A DNA stretch of 64,000 nucleotides from Prorocentrum cordatum (GCA_963575745.1 CAUYUJ010019281.1:476274-540273), one strand, 5' to 3'; positions 10,571 to 20,658 are shown, numbered from the stretch's first letter. Numbers and translations: made by a program. The notes: a model not told the origin generated them from the sequence alone.

Positions 10571-11180
10571 TGCGGGGCTGCGATCTGCGCATCTGTCGCC
10601 GCTTCGTGGGCTCCTGGGAGGCCCAGCGGAGGTGCGTCTTACGCAGATCACTTTGAGGCCTCCCTGTCCCCTGCGGGGCTGCGATCTGCGCAACTGTCGC
10701 CACTTTCGTGGGTTCCTGGGAGGCCCAGCGGAGGCACGTCTTACGCAGACCACTTTGAGGCCTCCCTGTCCCCTGGGGGGCTGCGATCTGCGCAACTGTC
10801 GCCACTTTCGTTGGTTCCTGGGAGGCCCAGCGGAGGCACGTCTTGCGCAGACTACTTTGAGGCCTCCCTGTCCCCTGCGGGGCTGCGATCTGCGCAACTG
10901 ACGCCACTTTCGTGGGTTCCTGGGAGGCCCAGCGGAGGTACGTTTTATGCAGATCACTTTGAGGCCTCCCTGTCCCTTGCGGGGCTGCGATCTGCGCAGC
11001 TGTCGCCACTTTCGTTGGTTCCTGGGGGGCCCAGCGGAGGCGCGTCTTACGCATACCACTTTGGCCTCCCTGTCACCTGCGGGGCTGTGATCTGCGCAAC
11101 TGTCGCCACTTTCGTGGGTTCCTGGGAGGCCCAGCGGAGGTGCGTCTTACGCAGACCACTTTGAAGCCTCCCTGTCCCCT
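10571..11180. repeat. 101-bp minisatellite, six copies
   Basis: Units of 100-102 bp begin TGCGGGGCTGCGATCTGCGC at 10571, 10672, 10774, 10876, 10978 and 11078. The unit ends with CTTTGAGGCCTCCCTGTCCC. Copies differ by a few substitutions. Open frames here follow from the repeat and are not genes. Confidence 0.92.
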
Positions 11181-12209
11181 TGTCGCACCTGGCGCGCACC
11201 TGGCGCACCTGGCGCGCACCTGGCGCGCACCTGGCGCGCACCTGGCGCGCACCTGGCGCGCTGGGCGCACCTGGCGCACCTGACGCGCTGGGCGCACCTG
11301 GCGCGCACCTGGCGCACCTGGCGCGCCTGGCGCGCCTGGTGCAACTGGCGCACCTGGCACACCTGGCGCGCACCTGGCGCACACCTGGCACACCTTGTGC
11401 TTCTGACGCACCTGGCGCACCTGGCGCGCTGGGCGCACCTGGCGCACCTGCCACACCTAGCGCAGACCTAGCGCACCTGGCGCGGTGGGCGCACCTGGCG
11501 AACCTGTCGCACCTGGCGCACATGGCGCACCTGGCTCACTTGGTGCGCCTGGGGCAACTGGCGCACCTGGCACACCTGGCGCAACTGGCGCACTTGGCAC
11601 ACCTGGCGCGCACCTGGCGCACACGTGGCGCACACCTGGCGCACCTGGCGCGCACTTGGCGAGCCTGGCGCCACTGGCGCACCTGGCGCGCTGGGAGCAC
11701 CTGGCGCGCACCTGGTGCACCTGGCGCGCTGGGCGCACCTGACGCACCTGGCACACCTGGCGCACCTGGCGCACCTGGCGCGCATGGTGCAACTGGCGCG
11801 CCTGGCGCAACTGGCGCACCTGGCGCACCTGGCGCGCCTGGCGCGCACCTGGCGCACACCTGGCGCACCTGGCGCACCTTGCGCATCTGGCGCACCTGGC
11901 GCACCTGGCACACCTGGCGCACCTGGCGCAGCTGGCGCACCTGGTGCACCTGGCGCACCTGGCGCAGACCTGGCGCAGACCTGGCGCACCTGGCTCATTT
12001 GGCGCGCCTGGCGCACCTGGCGCACCTGGCGCGCCTGGCGCGCCTGGCGCACCTGGCGCACCTGGCGCACCTGGCGCGCCTGGCGCCACGGGCGCACCTG
12101 GCGCACCTGGCGCGCCTGGCGCGCCTGGCGCACCTGGCGTACCTGGCGCAGCTGGCGCACCTGGCACACCTGGCGCGCCTGGCGCGCTTGGCTCACCTGG
12201 CGCGCATGG
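11181..12209. repeat. 9-bp array (GGCGCACCT)n nested in the minisatellite
   Basis: About 1.03 kb of GGCGCACCT/GGCGCGCCT units, in places 6+9 or 9+12 bp combinations. It starts just after the CCTCCCTGTCCC end of a 101-bp unit and stops where the remainder of such a unit resumes. It encodes Ala-His-Leu, Gly-Ala-Pro or similar in all frames, which are artefacts. Confidence 0.92.
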
Positions 12210-12255
12210 GCTTCTGGGAGGCTCAGCGGATGTACGTCCTACGCAGATCACCGCT
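12210..12255. repeat. Truncated 101-bp unit
   Basis: TTCTGGGAGGCTCAGCGGAT...TACGCAGATCACC matches the second half of the 101-bp unit, so the 9-bp array interrupts one unit. Confidence 0.75.
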
Positions 12256-12349
12256 ATACCATGGCGCCGACATGTTTTTCGGTATTGAGTGGTCCTGAAT
12301 GCAATTGCCACTTGTGTAGAAAGGGCTGGGTACGTCGCAGGATAATGCT

Positions 12350-12480
12350 TCTTGTGGGGGCCTCTTGGGCCGTCTGGGGGCGACCCTGAGTTTCTTGGAG
12401 CGATCGTTCGGCGACTCGGGGCCCTGTCTGACCGTCTTGGAGGCCTTTTGGGGCCTCTTGGGGCCTGCTTGGCCCGTCCT
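12350..12480. repeat. CTTGGGGGCC repeat fragment
   Basis: Short stretch of the family seen at 1564-1845. Confidence 0.6.
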
Positions 12481-12894
12481 GCGTCCCTCCCTGGCCCGAG
12501 AAATTCCTGCGACGGCACTTCCCGGAGCCCAGGGGGCACGCGCCAAGGCCCGGGGAGATTTGGGGGCGAGGGGTCCGGGTCCTGCAGAGGACGCTTAGGA
12601 GTTGGAATCGCCGCGGGGGCACAGTCGGCTCTCCTCTAGGGGAGGGGCGTCGGGGCGCCAACTCCCCGCAATTCAAGGAGACATGATCGTCGATTCTGTA
12701 GATTCGCTCAGGAGTGAGGAGTGAGGCTGTGAGGGTCAGGCAAAGGACCTGAGAAGACACGCCCAATCCGTGTCCAGCGGCACGGTGATGGATTTTGTGA
12801 AGAGCGGATTCCCAAAACAGCTTGCTGAACGGGGTGCTGTTGAGAAAGAAGCTGACTCCGGCCGAGGGGAATCAAAGCAGAGACGTCCTCAAAC
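12481..12894. other. No feature recognised
   Basis: Mixed sequence with no convincing open frame, inverted repeat or tandem repeat. Confidence 0.4.
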
Positions 12895-13975
12895 GACTGT
12901 GGTGGTCCGGGCCGTTTCGCCTGAGACATCCTCGCAACTCTCGTTTCTGAGTTGTCCGGGATTGGGCGTTTCGCGTGAGACATCCTCCAAACTCTGAATT
13001 CCCAGATGCTGCGCGAGAGGTGGTCCGGCCCGTTTCGCCTGAGACATCCTCGAAACTCTGAGCTCCTAGATGCCGCGCGGGAGGTGGTCCGGCCCGTTTC
13101 GCCTGAGACATCTTCGAAACTCTCAGCTCCTAGATGCCGCGCGAGAGGTGGTCCAGCCCGTTTCGCTTGGGACATCTTCCAAACTCTGAGCTCTGAGATG
13201 CCGTGCGCGAGGTGGTCCGGCCCGCTTCGTCTGAGACACTTTCGCAATTCTGAGTTTTGCCGCGCAAGAGGTGGTCCAGCCTATTTCGCCTGAGACATCC
13301 TCCAAGCTCTGGGCACCGAGATGCCGCGCAACAGGTGGTCCGGCCTGTTTCGCCTGAGACATCCTCCAAACTCTGAGCCCTGATATGCCATGCGCGAGGT
13401 GGTCCGGCCCGTTTTGCCTAAGACATCCTCGCAACTCTGCGCTCTCTGATGCCGCGCGAGAGGTGGTCCGGCCCGTTTCGTCCGAGAAGTCCTGCAAACT
13501 CTGAGCCCCGAGCTGCCGCCCAACAGGTGGTCCAGCCCGTTTCACTTGAGACATCCTCGCCTTTTTGCATTCCGAGGTGCCGCGCGAGAGGTGATCCGGC
13601 CCGCTTCGTCTGAGACGTCCTCCGAACTCTGAGCTCTGAGATGCCGCGCGAGAGGTGGTCTGGCCCATTTCGCCTGAGACATCCTCGAAACTCTGAGCTC
13701 TGAGCTGCCGCGCGCGAAGTGGTCCAGCCCATTTCGCCTGAGACATCCTCGCAACTCTGAGCTCCGAGATGCCGCGCGCGACGTGGTCCAGCCCGTTTCG
13801 CCTGAGACATCCTTGCAACTCTGAGCTCTGAGATGCTCTGCGCGGGGTGGTCCGGGCCGTCTCGCCTGAGACATCCTCGCAACTCTGAGCTGTGGTCCGG
13901 CTTGTTTCGCACAAGACATTCTCGCAACTCTGAGCTCCCAGATGCCGCGCAAGAGGTGGTCCAGCCTGGGGGCCC
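12895..13975. repeat. 64-bp tandem array, about 18 copies
   Basis: Unit of 62-64 bp: GAGGTGGTCCGGCCCGTTTC, GCCTGAGACATCCTC, then AACTCTGAGCTCTGAGATGC. Copies are 80-95% alike by eye, and the one at about 13892 is truncated. Further copies lie at 19290-19480 and 19670-19850, on the other side of the DIRS element. Confidence 0.92.
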
Positions 13976-14139
13976 AGAAGACCACATGTTACATATCCTC
14001 CCTGGGACCTTGGGAGCCCCAGGAGGCGCCAGAGAGCTCCAGGAGGCCGCAGGACGCCCAGGACAGGCCCCAGGGGTCCCCAGGAGATTCCCAGGAGGCT
14101 CCCAGGAGGCCCCAGGAGGCCCCCTATCACAACGTGTCA
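13976..14139. repeat. CCCAGGAGGCC repeat at the DIRS left flank
   Basis: ACATGTTACATATCCTCCCT followed by CCCAGGAGG units. A related block (ACATGTTAGATATCC, then CCAGGAGG) follows the element at 19150-19285. Confidence 0.7.
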
Positions 14140-14247
14140 TGTCAGTGCGTGCACGGGAAGGTTGTGAGCGAAATGACTTGATGAGACAGGTCAGAAACGA
14201 ACCAATTGAATGGGAGACCCCTGGACTCCATAGCCTTTCTTCGGTTC
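14140..14247 (+). repeat. A1 split direct repeat
   Basis: It starts TGTCAGTGCGTGCACGGGAA and ends TTTCTTCGGTTC. Four differences from A2 were seen by eye. The RT frame's first ATG (14251) follows three bases later. Confidence 0.88.
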
Positions 14248-14250
14248 GAG

Positions 14251-16243
14251 ATGGCCCAGGTCCCAGCGGGACACTGGGCTGTCCTCGCGCTGGGGCTTCT
14301 TCACATCTCCTCGCTCTTCTCGCCCGCGGGACCGCGCCCATCGGCTGGGCTGCCGCCCTGCGCGCTGGAGGTCGTGTGCCCGCCCGTGTGGCTGCCGCCC
14401 GAGGACGGAGGAGACGCTTGTCCTCCTTGTCCCGAGGCGCCGCCTTGCGAGGCGACTCCCGCCGTCTGCCTGGCCCCCGAGCTGGTGCAGGCTCAGAGTT
14501 TGGAAGATGTCAGACTCCGGCTCCGGCTGCGAGCTCAGATGCCAAAGAACTACAGACAGTTCATCAGCGACCTGTGCCGACGCGGCCTGGTCGGCTGGAC
14601 CACGCGCCCGCGACGCCAGGTCGGCCTCTTCTTCGTCGAGAAGGACGGAGGTCAGCGGCTCAGGCTCATCCTTGACGCCAGGCCCGCGAACCTTCTGTTC
14701 GAGCCGCCGCCGGGCGTCAGCCTCTTCAGCGCGGAGGGCCTCAGCCGAGTCGAGATCGCCCTGCCGGATGGCCTGGACCCCTGGAGCGAGGAGGCGTAGC
14801 GGCCTCTCGGCAGCTACTCTCTGCACGTGGGCCTGGCCGACGCGAAGGACTGCTTCCACAGGTTGCGACTTCTTGGATGGCTCTCCGAGTACTTCTGCCT
14901 TCCCGTCGTGCCAGCGCACTTGCTTGGCGCGGGGGGCCAGACCTGGGAGGGCAGGACACTGGAGAGGCACGATCTGGTGAGTCCGTGCTGGGCCGTCTTC
15001 CCCATGGGCTTCACGTGGAGCCCGTGGGCTGCCCAGCGGATCAACGAGTGCCAGGCGAGCTATCTGCCCGCAGCTGCACGAGAGCCCCCTGTCTGACCGT
15101 GGCAGGCCCCCCGTCTTCGGCCCCAGCGCCCCCAAGGGCCGCGTCTCGCACTACGTGTACGTCGACAACCTGGGCGTGGCCTCCACCGACGAGCCCATCG
15201 TCACCGATGCGATCGCGCAGCTGGTTGAGGGTTTCGACCAGCGCGGCCTCCTCCCCCGCGGCAGCTCCGTGGGCACCGAGGTCGAGACGCTGGGCACCGA
15301 GGTTTCGGGGGCCCTCTGGAAGACGAGAGTGACGCAGAAGCGGTTCTGGCTCATTCGACAGGCCTTGAACGGCCTCCTGCGACGCCGCCGCCTCACGGGC
15401 TGGGCGGTTGAGGTCCTGGTGGGCCACTGCACGTTCGCGGGTTTGTTGAGCAGAGGTACGTTGAGCGTATTCCATACAGTCTACGCTTTCATGCGGACGT
15501 CGTGTGCCGAACCTAGAGTGCTGTGGCTCGAAGCCCACCGGGAGCTCGAGGCGTTCCGAGGCCTCCTCACCTTCTTAGAGAGTGACTGGACGCTGCAGTG
15601 GAACGATCTGGTGGTGGCGACCGACAGCAGCCTGGAGGCAGGAGCTGTCTCGACCACCCGTTGGCCCCGATCGCTGGTGGCCGAGGTGGGTCGCGCGCAG
15701 GAACGCGCCCGCTTCCGGGGGCCCGCGGCGGCCGAGACCGACGGCGCTGCCAGGGGCGCTCCTGCTGCCCGCCGCGGGGCGCGAGAGGCGGCGCTGGAGG
15801 CGGCTGGCTTCTGGCGCGACGCCGACGGCGAGCGGCGGCTGGCCGAAGGCGCGATCGACGACGACGAGCAGGCCGCTGCGTGGGAGGCAGACCCGTCCTT
15901 CCCCGAGGTGCCCGCGGCGGGCCTGGCGAGTAGCCGCTGGCGCACCAAGCAGGTGCAGCGCTGGCGATTCGAGGAGGGCATCCTTATCAAGGAGACCCGA
16001 GCGCTGGTGATGGGCGTCCGTCGCATCGCCCAGTCTGTGTTCGGTGCCGCCTGCCGTCAGCTGATTTTGCCGGATAACATGTCAGTTGTATATTTTAGCA
16101 GGAGTCGTGCGAAAGATTTTGCTCTCCTCGTCCAGGTCCGCAGGTTTCAAGCCTACTGTCTCGCAAGAAATCTGAAGGTGTCTGTGAGGTGGGTTCCGTC
16201 TGAGTTGAATCCCGCCGACTATGGGTCTCGTGTTTTTGATTAG
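14251..16243 (+). pseudogene. DIRS RT and RNase H (broken)
   Basis: ATG at 14251 opens a frame beginning MAQVPAGHWAVLALGLLHIS. RT blocks are GLFFVEKDGGQRLRLILDAR (about 14628-14690), motif A LADAKDCFHRL (about 14833), motif B FPMGFTWSPWAAQ (about 14998-15036) and motif C YVYVDNLGV (about 15151), where the second catalytic Asp is Asn. A TAG at 14797 interrupts the frame, and a one-base shift near 15070 moves to the frame ending at 16243. RNase H acidic sites are in VVATDSSLEAG (about 15613), IKETRALV (about 15985) and LPDNMSVVYF (about 16066), ending WVPSELNPADYGSR. The same frame is open again after the TAG at 16241, to about 16780. Role by family: cDNA synthesis. Confidence 0.87.
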
Positions 16244-16560
16244 AAAGGGGCTAAGGAGTCTCTCGGTGTACTTCTTCCTGATACATTTTTTCCAGAGGAG
16301 TCCAGGTTCAAAGGCCCCCCTAAGGTTCGCGCTCCCTTCCATTTTTACCCGCCTGAGAATTCTGTGCAGCGCCCGTTGCCGCGTGACCCTCAGAGAGCTC
16401 AGTTTATTTTGACCGAGTTGCCCGAGAAGTCCGACTGGTCTCTTGGTGCCCATGTTTGCTCTGAGCCTGTGTATTCGAGGTGCGGTCTGACGTCCTCGCA
16501 TGCCCGTTTCGGCTCAAACCTGTTTGCAGGCCCACTCATTCGGCGGGCCCTCGTCTTCGC

Positions 16561-17907
16561 ATGCTGCGCCGAGGGCTGCGGCGGGAGGCCCCGCCGCCTC
16601 CGCCTGGGGCTCCGGCGCGGCGACCGCGTCTGCTGGAGAGGGCCGCGTCGGCCGAGCCTGCAGCGCCGACCTCCCGACAGCTGGCGGCGCGAGAGTCGGG
16701 CAGCAGGACCCCCCGTTGGCCGCTGCGCCTGCCGAAGCTCACCGCGGCCCAGAGAGCGCAGGACTGGCAGACCAGGTTGAGCTCGGCCGAGCTGCCGCCA
16801 GCGCCCAAGCTGCCCGAGCACGAGCGCGACCTCCAAGCCCCCCCCCAGGGCTGGTCGCGCCCGATCGTGGCCGGCAGCGACGACGGCAGCAGCACCTCCG
16901 ACGATCAGCAGGTCGTGCCAGCCGGCGAGAGGCGCGAGAGGGAGCTGCTGAGAAAGGCAGCTCGGAGGCGACGTGCGCACGGCGCGGAGGCGTCACAGGA
17001 CAGCACGGCGGTGGAGGGCCAGACGTTCCTGGAGAGGCGGTCGGTGTTCGGACCTGCGAGGAACCGCTACACTCAGGAGCTGGAGGCCTTCCTGGACTAT
17101 TGCGATCAGGGCCCGCTGCGGGCCTTGACCACGGCCTCGGAAGTGGACGAGGCGATGGTCGACTACATGAACCATCTGTTCTTCGAAGGCCACGAGAGCG
17201 CCAATGGCGATCAGGTGATGGCAGGCCTCATGTACAGGTTCCCGGAGTTCTCGAAGCAGGGCGAGGCCAAGACACCTCGGGCCTGGAGGTGCCTCCGAGG
17301 ATGGCGCAAGCTGGCGCCCGGGCAGAGCCGCCGCGCATGGCCTCTGGCCCTCTGGTGCGGGCTCGCCTGGCGCATGGTGGTGCGAGGCGCGCTGCAGATG
17401 GCGGCGTTCATGCTCACGATGGTCTCCGGCTACTTCAGGCCCAGTCATCTGCTGACGCTGACGAGAGGCAACATCATTGCGCCTGCGATGGGAGTGCGCC
17501 GTTGGTGGTCGCTGCTGCTGTTTCCAGACGACAAGCCCCAGAGAAGCAAAACAGGGCTGTCGGACGTCGGGGTGATGTTGGACAGCGGATGGTTTCAGTG
17601 TGCCATGCCCATCTTCCGAGAGCTCGCCCGAGGGGATCCCGAAGAAAAGGTGTGGACGTTCAGTTACCCTCAGTCTCTGGCAGCGTTCAAGAAAGCGCTG
17701 AGCGACTTGCAGATTCGAGAGCACATTGTCCCGTATCAAGCCAGACACTCAGGGCCCAGTATAGACAACGCTCGACGATACAGAACGATCGAGGAGATAC
17801 AAAAGAGAGGCCAGTGGAAGTATGCCAAGTCAATGCAACGTGACGAGAATGCGGCGAGGTTGGGGCAAAGCTGGTCTCTCCTGCCGTCCCAGCTGCAAGG
17901 TACTTAG
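16561..17907 (+). pseudogene. DIRS tyrosine recombinase with altered catalytic Tyr
   Basis: ATG at 16561 begins an Arg/Pro/Ala-rich N-terminal region. From about 17020 a recombinase fold follows: an N-terminal helical domain (NRYTQELEAFLDYCDQ), the first catalytic Arg in SGYFRPSHLLTL (Arg codon at 17437), then YQARHSGPS (Arg 17743, His 17746) and the C-terminal KRGQWKYAKSMQRDENAARL. In related recombinases this last block ends RYExxARL, so the nucleophilic Tyr appears to be Asp here (codon GAC at 17842). The frame stops at 17905, but a neighbouring frame continues into the methyltransferase region, suggesting that the two were one polypeptide. Role by family: integration of the circular intermediate. 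Confidence 0.83.
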
Positions 17908-18724
17908 ACACAGTGCGAGCTACATCTAGAGGACATACTGCTCGGAAAAGGTGCAGAGACAATTACCCTGTGGGGCGGCGTGGCCGCCAGCGTAAGTACA
18001 TTATTGATATGTTCTCGGGTTTGAACTCGATAGGTAAGGCTGCTTTGAAGCGAGGTTTCAATTACCATGGTTTTGACAGCCTCAATGGGCCCAATGAGGA
18101 CCTTACTAGACCAGTCGTGCTTGCGCGTGTTAGGGCCGCTATATCTAGGCATGAGGTGATAGCTGCGTCTCTAGGGCCTCCTTGTGCGTCTTGGGGAACT
18201 GCGGCTGAGCGGGGCCGTCAGCCGGGTCGCTCGAAGGATTTTCCTTGGGGCCTCCCCGACGCCTCCGAGTACACGACTAGAAGAATCTCACAGGGAAACG
18301 CCACCTTTCGAGCCGCGTTGAAATTAATGAAGGCGCTTGCCCGCTCGCAGGTGCCCTTTGTTTTGAGCATCCAATAAACAGTAGAGCCTGGCACGCGCCT
18401 GAACTGAAGTCTCTTATCGCGCGATATCGCATGCATTCTCGAGTGTGTGATCAGTGTCAGTTTGGGGTCCGCTGGAGAAAGCGCACGCGGTTTTTGTTTT
18501 TCGGAGTGGGCCCCCAGGACACTTTGAAAGTCCAAAGGCGTTGCCACAGTTTTGGTGGTGTTTGCTCGGCTTCAGAGAAGCCCCACGTTATCCTGGAAGG
18601 CAAGGCCCCCTCTGGGGCCACTTGGACATCTCTGGCAGCTTCGTATCTTCCGAAGCTGGCTGGCTGCATTGTGAACTGTTTACTGTGCCGCCAGGGGGAT
18701 CAAGAGGCGGCATCCTTCCTTTAA
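17868..18724 (+). pseudogene. DIRS C5-methyltransferase-like domain
   Basis: The frame (KLVSPAVPAARYLDTVRATS onwards) overlaps the recombinase end. It contains YIIDMFSGLNSIGKAALKRG (motif I, about 17998-18057), SLGPPCASWG (motif IV with Cys, about 18168-18197), FVL then, after a one-base shift at TTTT (18361), EHPINSRAWHAPEL (motif VI position). CDQCQFGVRWRKRTRFLFFG (about 18449-18508) matches the conserved QCxxG...RKRT block. Motif order is that of cytosine-C5 methyltransferases, not the N6-adenine type usually described for DIRS. It ends at TAA 18722, just before B1. Confidence 0.75.
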
Positions 18725-18762
18725 CCCGCCTCGCCCTCCCAGAGAACCCTTTGGGATTTTGG

Positions 18763-18843
18763 GCTGTCAGTTGCGTCCCAGCTTCGCCAAGACGAGTGGC
18801 ATGTGGTAGCAAAAACGTTCCCCACCGAATGTAGCAGTTAACC
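18763..18843 (+). repeat. B1 split direct repeat
   Basis: GCTGTCAGTTGCGTCCCAGC to GTAGCAGTTAACC. It matches B2 apart from one base in the A-run, and joins A2 with no gap. Confidence 0.88.
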
Positions 18844-18951
18844 TGTCAGTGCGTGCGCGGGAAGGTTGTGAGCGAAATGACTTGACGAGACAGGTCAGAA
18901 ACGAACCAATTGAATGGGGGACCCCTGGACTCCATAGCCTTTCTTCGGTTC
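18844..18951 (+). repeat. A2 split direct repeat
   Basis: Copy of A1, starting TGTCAGTGCGTGCGCGGGAA and ending CTTTCTTCGGTTC. Confidence 0.88.
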
Positions 18952-18988
18952 CCGCCCTCCCTTGTCTCCCTCTCTGCTCTGTCGCCAG

Positions 18989-19070
18989 GCTGTCAGTTGC
19001 GTCCCAGCTTCGCCAAGACGAGTGGCATGTGGTAGCAAAAAACGTTCCCCACCGAATGTAGCAGTTAACC
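18989..19070 (+). repeat. B2 split direct repeat, right end
   Basis: Copy of B1. Sequence after it (AGTTAATACGCATCC) is flank. Between A2 and B2 lies a 37-bp pyrimidine-rich spacer. Confidence 0.86.
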
Positions 19071-19289
19071 AGTTAATACGCATCCGGTGCCGATTCGTTG
19101 ACTTTTCCTGCTCTTGTGCCCCCCCCCCCCCCCCCCATTTTGAGGGGCTACATGTTAGATATCCCCCCCGGGAACCCCAAAATGCTTCAGGAAGCCCCAG
19201 GTGGAGTCCAGGAGGCCACAGGAGGCCCAGGAGGAAGCCCCCGGAGGTCCCCAGGAGGCCCCAAGAGGCCCCAGGAGGCCCTCGCAACT
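19071..19289. repeat. C-run and CCAGGAGG repeat, DIRS right flank
   Basis: A C15 run at about 19121, then ACATGTTAGATATCC and CCAGGAGGCC units, mirroring the left-flank block at 13976-14139. Confidence 0.65.
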
Positions 19290-19480
19290 CGGAGCTCTGA
19301 GACGCCGCGCTCGAGGTGGTCCGGCCAGTTTCCCCTGAGACGTCCTCGCAGCACGTTTCGCCCGAGAAATCGTCGCAATTCTGGGGTCCGAGATGCCACG
19401 CGCGAGGTGGTCCAGCCCGTTACGTTGGAGACATCCTCGCAGTTCTGGGCTCCGAGATGCCGTTCGGGATGAAGAGGAGG
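19290..19480. repeat. 64-bp repeat copies
   Basis: Three units of the 12895-13975 family, somewhat diverged. Confidence 0.8.
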
Positions 19481-19484
19481 TGGA

Positions 19485-19618
19485 GGAGGAGGAGGAGGAG
19501 AAGGAGGAGGAGAAGGAGAAGGAGATGAACGGGAGAAGGAGGAGGAGGATGATGTGGATGAGGGAGGAAGCAGAAGGAGGAGGAGGAGGAGGAGGAGGAG
19601 GAGGGAGAAGAAAGGGAG
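19485..19618. repeat. GGA microsatellite
   Basis: GGA/GAGAA purine tract. Confidence 0.85.
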
Positions 19619-19664
19619 TTGCAGGAGAGGACCCAACGGGAAGCGAGTGTGACGCGGACTTGTC

Positions 19665-19850
19665 AGAACGTGTGCGAGAGGTTGTCTGGCCCGTTTCGTT
19701 TGAGACATCCTTCCAACACTGAGCTCCAAGATGTCGCTCGCGAGGTGGTCCGGCCTGTTTCGCTTGAGCCATCCTCACAATGCGAAGCTCGAAATGTTGC
19801 GCGCGAGATGGTCTGGCCCGTTCTGCCTGAGACGTTTCGTAGCACAGGGG
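19665..19850. repeat. 64-bp repeat copies
   Basis: Three more units of the 64-bp family. Confidence 0.8.
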
Positions 19851-19861
19851 CTCCAATCACA

Positions 19862-20005
19862 ACCAGGCCAGCCACAATTGGGGGAGCTGTGGTCCTTACC
19901 CCCCTGGGGGACCCATCAATTTCGACACCCCTCTCGAGAGATCGTCGATGCGATGGGTTCCCCCAGGGGGGTAAGGACCACAGCTCCCCCAGTTATGGCT
20001 GGTCG
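19862..20005. mobile_element. Foldback (MITE-like) element
   Basis: Arms of about 55 bp, the inner 40 almost perfect: GGGGGAGCTGTGGTCCTTAC reads in inverse at the right. The loop of about 34 bp itself holds CTCTCGAGAG. No coding capacity. Confidence 0.8.
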
Positions 20006-20627
20006 GACAACCTCTCTCATTCCTTCTCCCGCCTACCTATTCCCGCTTCCCGCCTGGCTCCTCTTCCCTCCTCCCTCCTCCCGCCTCCCGCCTCCCGCTG
20101 CTGCGCATCTGCCTCCGCCTCCCCGTCCCCGCCGTCGTCGTTTCTGCCGCCTCAGCATCCGTCATGCGCGCCCTGCCTTCCGCCCTCCCTAGACATCCGA
20201 CGTCACGATTTTTCTTTTGAGACGTGCGCCGCGTACCTCTCGATATCATCCCCAAGGGAACCATCACGACATGCCCCTTCGCTTCCACGCCCTCCCCCGC
20301 TTCCTCTTACAGTTGCTTCCGAGTTTGCAGCATGGCGGTAGAGCCTCTCACAGTGCCGACCCGACAGCTTTTTCGTCGACCAGGTGCGAGAGAGTACGAC
20401 ACCCTATAGCGTTAGCTTTCTGATGGGCATGCGCCACACAAGTTCTCGTGTAAACATCTCCTGTGCAAGCATCGTGTTGTCATGTTCTAGCATGCCATGC
20501 CAGCCCGCACTGGACGGGCACGCAGTCGACCTTGGACACCGTCGTGGGTTTAAACACCCTGTTCGGGGACACTGCACTCCGACTATAATCGTTTCTTTTT
20601 GGAGAGAAGTCAATTTTCAACGCCGCC
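20006..20627. other. Pyrimidine-rich stretch, no clear gene
   Basis: CCTCC-rich to about 20150, then mixed. A short frame between acceptor-like CTTACAG (20312) or TTTGCAG (20330) and donor-like GTGCGA (20384) reads MAVEPLTVPTRQLFRRP; too short to support alone. Confidence 0.3.
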
Positions 20628-20658
20628 ATGGGATTTGGGGACCTCACAAACGTAATCG
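20628..20658 (+). CDS. Candidate first exon (11 codons)
   Basis: GCCGCCATGG gives a strong start context. The frame MGFGDLTNVI ends at a consensus donor G|GTGAGTGC at 20659. It could be the 5' exon of a gene whose next exons are at 21381 or further on. Confidence 0.35.

Larger units (their letters stand above)
14140..19070 (+). mobile_element. DIRS-order (PAT/Ngaro-like) retroelement with split direct repeats
   Basis: A 4.93-kb element with ends organised as A1 (14140-14247), internal genes, B1 (18763-18843), A2 (18844-18951), a 37-bp spacer and B2 (18989-19070). A1/A2 and B1/B2 are near-identical pairs, and B1 directly abuts A2. This is the split-direct-repeat layout of PAT/Ngaro elements, which replicate through a circle and integrate by tyrosine recombinase. 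Internal order is RT-RNase H, tyrosine recombinase, C5-methyltransferase-like domain. There are no LTRs and no DDE integrase. In-frame stops and frameshifts show that this copy is decayed. Confidence 0.88.

Noticed and set aside
11047-12539. Ala/His/Leu-, Gly/Ala/Pro- and Arg-rich frames up to 370 codons
   Set aside because: They arise from the 9-bp repeat; six frames are open simultaneously.
12895-13975. Regularly spaced 64-bp repeats considered as a CRISPR array
   Set aside because: Units abut with no unique spacers and diverge gradually, as in a minisatellite; the genome is eukaryotic.
16480-16530. Possible spliced-leader remnant near TTTCGGCTCAAA
   Set aside because: Only the GGCTCAA core resembles the dinoflagellate leader; the rest does not match and the site lies inside the DIRS element.
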